From the NCBI GenBank assembly GCA_946403615.1, contig CAMJAO010000053.1, positions 1-10,394 on the forward strand: DNA of 10,394 nt, written 5' to 3'. Below are positions 1-4,811 of this stretch, piece by piece. Position 1 is the first letter of the stretch; every line of letters begins with the position of its first letter. The position numbers were made by a program, and so were the translations under genes. This DNA is from an uncultured Prevotellaceae bacterium (GTDB lineage Bacteria; Bacteroidota; Bacteroidia; Bacteroidales; Bacteroidaceae). Under the pieces are notes generated by a model. The model was given only the letters and a program-made list of their open reading frames with translations, searched no databases and was not told the origin of the DNA.

Positions 1-55
1 CCCATGACCTCTACAATGTCAATGTAGCGCTCTAAACCACCTGAGCTACGCCCCT
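1..55 (-). tRNA. tRNA-Val (anticodon GAC), 3' part cut off by the window edge
   Basis: Read on the minus strand from 55, the sequence gives the 5' acceptor strand AGGGGCG, then TA, then a D-arm with GCTC pairing GAGC around a GG-containing loop. The anticodon arm has stem CTACA/TGTAG and loop TTGACAT, which places GAC at the anticodon positions; GAC reads valine codons. The variable loop AGGTC and the first T-stem bases follow before the window ends, so the T-loop, the 3' acceptor strand and CCA are not visible. The promoter just upstream fits a separately transcribed tRNA. Confidence 0.9.
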
Positions 56-71
56 GTCATGTTTGCGGGTG

Positions 72-103
72 CAAAGGTACAATCATTTTTTCATTCCCGC
101 AAA
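72..103 (-). promoter_or_regulatory. Bacteroidota housekeeping promoter for the tRNA-Val gene
   Basis: On the minus strand there is TTTG (103-100), exactly 20 bases, then TACCTTTG (79-72). This matches the Bacteroidota consensus TTTG-N19/20-TAnnTTTG at every defined base. Transcription should start about 5-7 bases past 72, roughly 10 bases before the mature tRNA 5' end. It also separates the tRNA transcript from cobC, which lies upstream on the same strand. Confidence 0.85.
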
Positions 104-189
104 TTTTTTCCGAAAAAAGTAAATATCTAAATCACAATCATCAATTCCCGATACTCCATAAAAAGAAACATCAGTGAATACTTTTCTCA

Positions 190-768
190 TTATTCTAATT
201 TCTTTGCAAATTCTTTATCACTGACGCAACCATTCCTCCTTCCACATTCAATCTTCATCATCCCTCCGTATGCTGGCTGATGTTCAAACGCTTGTTCTTC
301 AGAAAAGAGTCCGAAATAGATGCCTGCACTCACCAAGACCCCTCCATGTGCAAAGATGGCTACTCGCTCGAATGACTGAGTCTGCAACTCCTCAAGGAAA
401 GATGCCACACGCTGGTAAAGTATCGGAAAACTCTCTCCGCCAGTAGCGGGCAGGTGCATGTAATCATCGTACCATGCTGTAAGGGCGGGGTCACGGATTT
501 CATCGTAGCGTTGCATCTCCCACGCACCCATGTTCATTTCCTTCAGACGGTCGTCGCGAATAGCATCGGGAAAACCACAGTAGGCGGCCAACTTCGCCGC
601 ACGACTCAAAGGTGATGTGTAGGTGCGGTCGAACACAATGCCTTCTAAACGTCGTTTCACCTCTGCGGCTTCTTCTTCAAAAGTGTCGGCCGTGGGCACG
701 TCGCTTTGTCCGTAGCAGGTGCCGGGTGGCACCCCTACACGTGTATGTCTGATAAGGTATATTTCCAT
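190..768 (-). CDS. cobC: Alpha-ribazole-5'-phosphate phosphatase CobC (histidine phosphatase superfamily)
   Basis: A 192-residue cytoplasmic enzyme expected to remove the phosphate left on the lower ligand (alpha-ribazole phosphate or adenosylcobalamin phosphate), the last step of nucleotide-loop assembly. The family signature is clear: RH at residues 7-8, with His8 as the phospho-accepting nucleophile; Arg56 in the SPLSRA segment; Glu77 in the KEMNMGAWE segment, which is typical of CobC-like phosphatases; Glu112 in GESF; and His141 in FAHGG. The length is normal for the family. The start at 768 puts IYLIRH directly at the N-terminus, as usual. The gene lies 56 bases after cobS, and almost all of that gap is an 8-bp repeat array. 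No hairpin terminator is visible between its stop and the tRNA promoter. A general phosphoglycerate-mutase-like phosphatase is the alternative, but the cob context argues for CobC. Confidence 0.88.
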   Translation of the reverse strand: MEIYLIRHTRVGVPPGTCYGQSDVPTADTFEEEAAEVKRRLEGIVFDRTYTSPLSRAAKLAAYCGFPDAIRDDRLKEMNMGAWEMQRYDEIRDPALTAWYDDYMHLPATGGESFPILYQRVASFLEELQTQSFERVAIFAHGGVLVSAGIYFGLFSEEQAFEHQPAYGGMMKIECGRRNGCVSDKEFAKKLE

Positions 769-776
769 TTTTTGGG

Positions 777-824
777 CCGTTTAGTCGTTTGGTTGTTTAG
801 TTGTTTAGTTGTTTGGCCGTTTGG
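777..824. repeat. 8-bp tandem array (6 units) filling the cobS-cobC gap
   Basis: Six back-to-back octamers fit the plus-strand pattern YYGTTTRG (777-784, 785-792, 793-800, 801-808, 809-816, 817-824); the only variation is C/T at positions 1-2 and A/G at position 7. The array starts at the base next to the cobS stop codon (825-827) and ends 8 bases before the cobC ATG, so it makes up most of the translation-initiation region of cobC. On the coding strand it reads as CYAAACRR units, A-rich and free of strong pairing. Confidence 0.9.
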
Positions 825-1625
825 CTACATACAGTTCATGCTGAGATATACCGACAACTCCACCAAGAGACAGAGAGCTCCGCAACAGTCGCCCGTATAT
901 CCTCTCAGACGGTGCCAGATCAGCAAATAGAGAAAGTACATCACCAAGCACGGTATAAACACTAACAATTCCAAATGTGGTAACTGACCCATGTCGGTCA
1001 ACAAAAAGATGGCTGCCGCTGGGGCCAAACCCTGAATGGCAAGCAGAATGCCCGCTTGTATGCTGACTTTGCGATAGACAACCTTCGCTTTCGCCTCTTG
1101 CTCCGTTCGTGCGTAAGGCATCATTTGGATAATCTGGCCGGCCAACATCTTGCTGAACGGGTCGGCGGCAAGTATGATGAGAGCGGCTTTCTCCGAATCT
1201 CCTATGCAGTAAAGTGAAAGAAACAACAAGGCAATATAGCCTATCAGCCCCAATACGCCATAGGTGCCAATGCGCGAGTCTTTCATGATGGCGAGGATAT
1301 GCTGGCGGTTATGTCCGCCACCACCGAAACCGTCAAAGAAATCGGCCAAACCGTCTTCGTGTAAGGCACCGGTGACTAACATACGCACAAGGATGGCGAT
1401 AAAAACGGCCATAGGGTAGGGCATGACCATACTGCCGAAATAGAGCACTGCAGCCATGAGCCCGCCTGTGAGCCAACCGGCCAGAGGCCAGAACTCAACA
1501 ACCGCGCTATAACTCTCACGTGGGGGTTGATAGATGCGCCAAAAGGGCAGACGGGTGAAGAATATCAATGTCGCCCACGCATTCTGATACCATTTAGAAG
1601 TATTTGGTGATGTTTGCATTGTCAA
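825..1625 (-). CDS. cobS: Adenosylcobinamide-GDP ribazoletransferase (cobalamin synthase) CobS
   Basis: A 266-residue integral membrane enzyme that joins adenosylcobinamide-GDP to alpha-ribazole (phosphate), giving adenosylcobalamin (phosphate). Visible family marks are the N-terminal FFTRLP segment (residues 22-27), the acidic motif TGALHEDGLADFFDGFGGG (85-103), whose Asp/Glu residues are expected to bind the divalent metal, and KDSRIGTYG (115-123). Several hydrophobic stretches (about 52-70, 72-85, 122-140, 190-210, 215-240) fit the usual polytopic layout. The length is typical. Its start lies within the end of cobT, a 32-base overlap, so translational coupling is likely. A second ATG two codons in (1619) could be the real start; the sequence does not decide between them. 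Confidence 0.95.
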   Translation of the reverse strand: MTMQTSPNTSKWYQNAWATLIFFTRLPFWRIYQPPRESYSAVVEFWPLAGWLTGGLMAAVLYFGSMVMPYPMAVFIAILVRMLVTGALHEDGLADFFDGFGGGGHNRQHILAIMKDSRIGTYGVLGLIGYIALLFLSLYCIGDSEKAALIILAADPFSKMLAGQIIQMMPYARTEQEAKAKVVYRKVSIQAGILLAIQGLAPAAAIFLLTDMGQLPHLELLVFIPCLVMYFLYLLIWHRLRGYTGDCCGALCLLVELSVYLSMNCM

Positions 1626-2679
1626 AATTATTCATTTCGTTAATCATCCTGACTGAACTCTCGATGATGGGGTAGGCACACAGGGCACCGGTGCCTTCAC
1701 CCAAGCGAAGTCCCAAATGCAACAATGGTTCTGCATTCATCAGTCTGAGCATCCGCGCATGACCGCTCTCGTCGCCACAATGGCAGAAAATAGCATAATC
1801 GAGCACCTCAGAATAAAGTTGTGATGCAGCCAACATACACGCGGTCATGATAAAGCCGTCAACCATGATGAGCATACCACGTTCTGCAGCGCGAAGCATC
1901 GCACCAATGGCTCCCGTCATCTCGAATCCGCCAAAAAAACGGATAATATCATTAACCTCCTGTCCCAAAGTACATATCTCCTGCCCCTTGCCCCTTGCCC
2001 CTTGCTCCCAAGAATCAACCGCTTCCCCCAAAACCTTGCGTTTATGGGCGATGCCTTCATCATTCAGTCCTGCACCTGCACCGATGCATTCATCAAGTGG
2101 GATGTTCCCGAATATCGACATCCAGATGCTCGACGGTGATGTGTTGCCGATGCCCATCTCGCCGATACAGAGAATGTTGCAACCTACAGCAGCACAGTCA
2201 TCGACCAACTGTGCGCCAATATCGATACTGCGGTCATACTCTTCCCATGTCATGGCCGCTTCGTGAAGGAAATTGCGGGTGCCGCGGGCTATCTTGTGGT
2301 TGATGATGCCGGGAATAGAAATCAAGTCGTAGTCCACACCCATATCGACGATGCGAAGGTCAAAACCGTGTTGGCGGCAGAACATATTCACACCTCCGCC
2401 GCCACGGGTGAAGTTGATCATCTGTTGCCAGGTCACCTCACGTGGCGACACACTCACTCCTTCCCGTTCGATGCCATGGTCACCGCCCAAGAGGAGGTGG
2501 CACGGATGTTGCAAACTGGGCGATAGCGTCTGTTGTACCATGCAAATCTGCTCTGCCAAGGTTTCCAAACGACCAAGTGACCCTTTCGGCTTGTTCAGAT
2601 TGTTTATCTTACTTTGGATGGCGCTCCTGAGACCTTCATCAGGATGTACGATATGAAATGTTCGATGTTTGTTTTCCAC
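1594..2679 (-). CDS. cobT: Nicotinate-nucleotide--dimethylbenzimidazole phosphoribosyltransferase CobT
   Basis: A 361-residue cytoplasmic enzyme that transfers the phosphoribosyl group of nicotinate mononucleotide to the lower base (such as 5,6-dimethylbenzimidazole), making the alpha-ribazole phosphate used by CobS. Recognisable elements are LNKPKGSLGRLE (residues 28-39), GGDHGI (65-70), GEMGIGNTSPSS (173-184) and the C-terminal LGLRLGEGTGA (322-332). Glu328 corresponds to the catalytic Glu317 of Salmonella CobT. One oddity: residues about 223-241, between the KRKVL helix and the GGFEM segment, are a Gly/Lys/Gln-rich linker (GARGKGQE) encoded by three exact copies of a 7-bp repeat. This looks like an in-frame insertion into a loop; all key residues remain. 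The gene overlaps cobS by 32 bases and follows cobU after 120 bases. Confidence 0.95.
   Translation of the reverse strand: MENKHRTFHIVHPDEGLRSAIQSKINNLNKPKGSLGRLETLAEQICMVQQTLSPSLQHPCHLLLGGDHGIEREGVSVSPREVTWQQMINFTRGGGGVNMFCRQHGFDLRIVDMGVDYDLISIPGIINHKIARGTRNFLHEAAMTWEEYDRSIDIGAQLVDDCAAVGCNILCIGEMGIGNTSPSSIWMSIFGNIPLDECIGAGAGLNDEGIAHKRKVLGEAVDSWEQGARGKGQEICTLGQEVNDIIRFFGGFEMTGAIGAMLRAAERGMLIMVDGFIMTACMLAASQLYSEVLDYAIFCHCGDESGHARMLRLMNAEPLLHLGLRLGEGTGALCAYPIIESSVRMINEMNNFDNANITKYF
1973..2009 (-). repeat. 7-bp repeat element inside cobT (in-frame)
   Basis: Plus-strand GCCCCTT occurs three times in perfect tandem (1983-1989, 1990-1996, 1997-2003), with a degenerate continuation to 2009 and a flanking CTCCTG. 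Three units make 21 bp, so the frame is kept. The encoded peptide is GARGKGQE. A related 31-bp stretch lies in the same codon phase in the rhamnosidase gene (6127-6157). A shorter echo (CCTCCTGTCCC) follows at about 1958-1968. Confidence 0.75.
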
Positions 2680-2799
2680 AATATGATATCTTATAATCTT
2701 CTAATGATAAACATTATATTATAATATGTATGCTATTCCCTGTTTCAGGCCTTGACACAATCCCGGTCGGAACTGATTTTGGCTCTATTTTCAAGACGA
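2680..2799. other. cobU-cobT intergenic gap with an AT-rich palindrome
   Basis: This 120-base gap is the longest in the otherwise tight cob cluster. The half nearest cobT is very AT-rich and contains a perfect 12-bp palindrome, ATATTATAATAT, at 2716-2727. I find no good minus-strand TTTG-N20-TAnnTTTG promoter and no hairpin with a T-run, so I expect cobU and cobT to be cotranscribed. There is no convincing short gene. Confidence 0.5.
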
Positions 2800-3330
2800 T
2801 TATCCTTTGACTTTCATGGCGATTCCGCTCACCATGAGCACCACCTCGTCTGCTTTGGCCGCAATGTATTGGTTCATGATGCCTTGTAGGTCGGTGAATT
2901 GGCGCATCATCGCGTTGTCGCTGATACCGCCACAGCCAATCTCGTTGGTCACGAAGATGAATGTGGCTTCCTGCGCGGTGAATCGGTCGAAATCCGACTT
3001 TAAAACGTCAAAAACGTTTCCTACATTGGGCAGGGAACCGTCTGCACCGCTCATGTCTAAAAAGCGGTTCGTACACCAGTGGGTCACACAGTCAATCAAG
3101 ACCACCTTGCCGCTGATGTCGATGCCGCTGAGCAGTCCGTCGCACTCGATGGTGGTCCAGCACGGACCACGGCGAGCCTGATGTTTGTCTACTCGCGCAC
3201 GCATCTCTTCGTCCCATATCCTGGCTGTGGCTATATAAAAAGGAGATGAGTCGTGCTGTAAGGCCAATTGCTCCGCATAAGCACTTTTTCCGGAGCGTTG
3301 ACCGCCTGTCACTAAGATGATTCGTTTCAT
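2800..3330 (-). CDS. cobU: Bifunctional adenosylcobinamide kinase / adenosylcobinamide-phosphate guanylyltransferase CobU
   Basis: A 176-residue cytoplasmic enzyme that phosphorylates adenosylcobinamide and then transfers GMP from GTP to give adenosylcobinamide-GDP, the substrate of CobS. The P-loop GGQRSGKS is at residues 9-16; RIWDEEMRARVDKHQARR spans 37-54, with His50 matching the guanylylated His46 of Salmonella CobU; VVLIDCVTHW (76-85) is the Walker-B-like strand; FVTNEIGCG (126-134) is the usual NE(V/I)G motif. An open frame continues 20 codons upstream, but I place the start at 3330: the family begins directly with a MKRIILVTGG-type strand, and a promoter -7 element (3335-3342) lies inside the extension. 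First gene of the cob operon; divergent from ompA. Confidence 0.95.
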   Translation of the reverse strand: MKRIILVTGGQRSGKSAYAEQLALQHDSSPFYIATARIWDEEMRARVDKHQARRGPCWTTIECDGLLSGIDISGKVVLIDCVTHWCTNRFLDMSGADGSLPNVGNVFDVLKSDFDRFTAQEATFIFVTNEIGCGGISDNAMMRQFTDLQGIMNQYIAAKADEVVLMVSGIAMKVKG

Positions 3331-3334
3331 ACCG

Positions 3335-3342
3335 CAAAAGTA
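3335..3342 (-). promoter_or_regulatory. Putative -7 element for the cobUTSC operon
   Basis: The minus strand reads TACTTTTG at 3342-3335, a full match to TAnnTTTG, ending only 4 bases before the cobU ATG. The matching TTTG about 20 bases upstream is absent, so the -33 half is weak or replaced by an activator. With this spacing the transcript would start at or within a few bases of the ATG, making the mRNA leaderless or nearly so. No cobalamin riboswitch can fit between this element and the gene. Confidence 0.55.
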
Positions 3343-3446
3343 CGACTTTTTTTGCAGATGGGCTGACACTATCAAGGACAAAATGTTCAAAACACCCTCA
3401 AAAATGGTGCTTTCATGGATGATTTTACTATTTTATTAGATTATTT

Positions 3447-3478
3447 TTTGGAAATATCAAGATTTTTTTATTATTTTG
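3447..3478 (+). promoter_or_regulatory. Promoter for the ompA-like gene
   Basis: TTTG at 3447-3450 is followed by exactly 20 bases and then TTATTTTG (3471-3478), one mismatch from TAnnTTTG. Transcription would start near 3484, giving a 5' leader of about 58 bases that is very AT-rich and has no Shine-Dalgarno sequence. An unstructured A/T-rich leader is typical of strongly translated Bacteroidota genes and fits an abundant porin. Confidence 0.7.
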
Positions 3479-3542
3479 CACCCGAAATCATGTATTTGAT
3501 AACATTTATTATAATTTCAAACCTAAAAATTTTTAGAGAGAC

Positions 3543-4751
3543 ATGAAAAAAATGATTACACTGATGGCAGCAGCCGTGTTTGCTTTATCGGCTTCTGCTC
3601 AGACTGTGAAGGAAAGCAAGTCTTTCGACAACTTCTACATTGGCATCAATGGCGGTGTGGCTACAAAAACCACAGGTCATAAATGGATGACAGACCTCAA
3701 TGGCAATGCAGGACTGCGTATCGGACGCTACTTCACTCCGGTGCTCGGTATCGCTGTCGAGAGCAATGCTTACTTCTCAAACAAACCTTGGTGTTCTACC
3801 GGTACCATGGTTCGCTATTTGAACACTTCGTTAATCGGTACTGTTAATATCAGCAATTGGTTCGGTGGTTATCCTGGTGAACCTCGTTGTTTTGAGGTGT
3901 CAGGACTCTTCGGATTCGGTTGGGGACACGTGTTCACCAACAAGCACGATTACTATGAGCCGGCTAACCACATGACTTCGAAAGCAGGAATCGACTTCGC
4001 GTTCAATTTCGGCAGTGCTAAGCAGTGGCAGTTCTACATCGAGCCGTCTATCACATGGGCTTTTAATGCTCGTACAGTAAATGCTGAGGCTGCTTACGAC
4101 CAAGGCACCTTCAAAGCTAAAGAGAATGCCGACCAGCCCGCTTACAACATCAACAACTCGATGGTGCAAATCAACGCTGGTATCGTGTATAAGTTCGGTA
4201 ACTCTCACGGCACACACAACTTCGTGATCTGCCCGGGACGCGACCAAGCCGAAATCGATGCGCTCAACGCTACTATCAACGACCTGCGCAACGCACTTGC
4301 TGCCAAGGATGCTGAATACCAGCGCATGCTCGCCGAGAAAGATCGTCGCATTGCTGATCTTCAGAAACAGCTCGACGACTGCCTTAGCCGCGAGCCGGTC
4401 ATCATCAAGAATGAGACAGCTACCAACCTCCAGCCCACAGTGCTCTTCCGTCAGGGTAAGTCGGTCATCGACCCGGCACAGTATGCTCCCATCGAGCTCA
4501 TTGCCGCTTACATGAAGAACCATCCTGAGGCCCAAATCGAAATCAAGGGTTACGCTTCTCCCGAAGGCTCTGCCGAAATCAACCAGCGCCTCTCTAACGA
4601 GCGTGCCGAGGTGGTGAAGAAAGCTTTGGTCAACAAGTATAAGATTGCTGCCAACCGCATTACCACTCAGGGTATGGGTGCCACTGACAAGCTCTTCGAG
4701 CAGGTGGAATTCAACCGCGTTGCCACTTTCAACGACAACACCAAGAAGTAA
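3543..4751 (+). CDS. OmpA-family outer-membrane beta-barrel protein
   Basis: A 402-residue protein. A signal peptide ends at about residue 19 (SASA, then Q), the usual Bacteroidota form. Residues about 28-218 are rich in alternating aromatic strands, with GxNGG near the start and VYKFG at the end, fitting an eight-stranded barrel. Residues about 234-282 form a heptad-rich charged coiled coil (ALAAKDAEYQRMLAEKDRR region) acting as a periplasmic spacer. Residues about 296-400 are an OmpA C-terminal domain for peptidoglycan binding. In that domain GYASPEGS (336-343) puts Ser339 where E. coli OmpA has the diaminopimelate-binding Asp271; the partner Arg is kept (Arg354, same 15-residue spacing). 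Expected role: tethering outer membrane to cell wall, possibly a pore. Transcribed alone, with its own promoter and terminator. Confidence 0.93.
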   Translation: MKKMITLMAAAVFALSASAQTVKESKSFDNFYIGINGGVATKTTGHKWMTDLNGNAGLRIGRYFTPVLGIAVESNAYFSNKPWCSTGTMVRYLNTSLIGTVNISNWFGGYPGEPRCFEVSGLFGFGWGHVFTNKHDYYEPANHMTSKAGIDFAFNFGSAKQWQFYIEPSITWAFNARTVNAEAAYDQGTFKAKENADQPAYNINNSMVQINAGIVYKFGNSHGTHNFVICPGRDQAEIDALNATINDLRNALAAKDAEYQRMLAEKDRRIADLQKQLDDCLSREPVIIKNETATNLQPTVLFRQGKSVIDPAQYAPIELIAAYMKNHPEAQIEIKGYASPEGSAEINQRLSNERAEVVKKALVNKYKIAANRITTQGMGATDKLFEQVEFNRVATFNDNTKK

Positions 4752-4768
4752 TTCTTAAAAACCTCTAT

Positions 4769-4804
4769 AAAAAAGTCCGGCCCAGTCATGAGCCGGACTT
4801 TTTT
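4769..4804. terminator. Bidirectional rho-independent terminator between ompA-like and rhamnosidase genes
   Basis: Arms AAAAAAGTCCGGC (4769-4781) and GCCGGACTTTTTT (4792-4804) pair perfectly over 13 bp around a 10-base loop. The stem has a GC core flanked by A and T runs on both sides, so it can end transcripts from the ompA-like gene (stop at 4751) and from the convergent rhamnosidase gene (stop at 4812). Confidence 0.93.
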
Positions 4805-4811
4805 AATCCCT

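Noticed and set aside
3331..3542. Cobalamin riboswitch upstream of cobU
   Set aside because: No GCCACTG box or riboswitch-like pairing in the cobU-ompA gap; GCCACTG occurs only inside coding genes elsewhere.
3900..4535. 211-codon open frame opposite the ompA-like gene
   Set aside because: Antisense shadow caused by codon bias of a strongly expressed gene; no recognisable domain.
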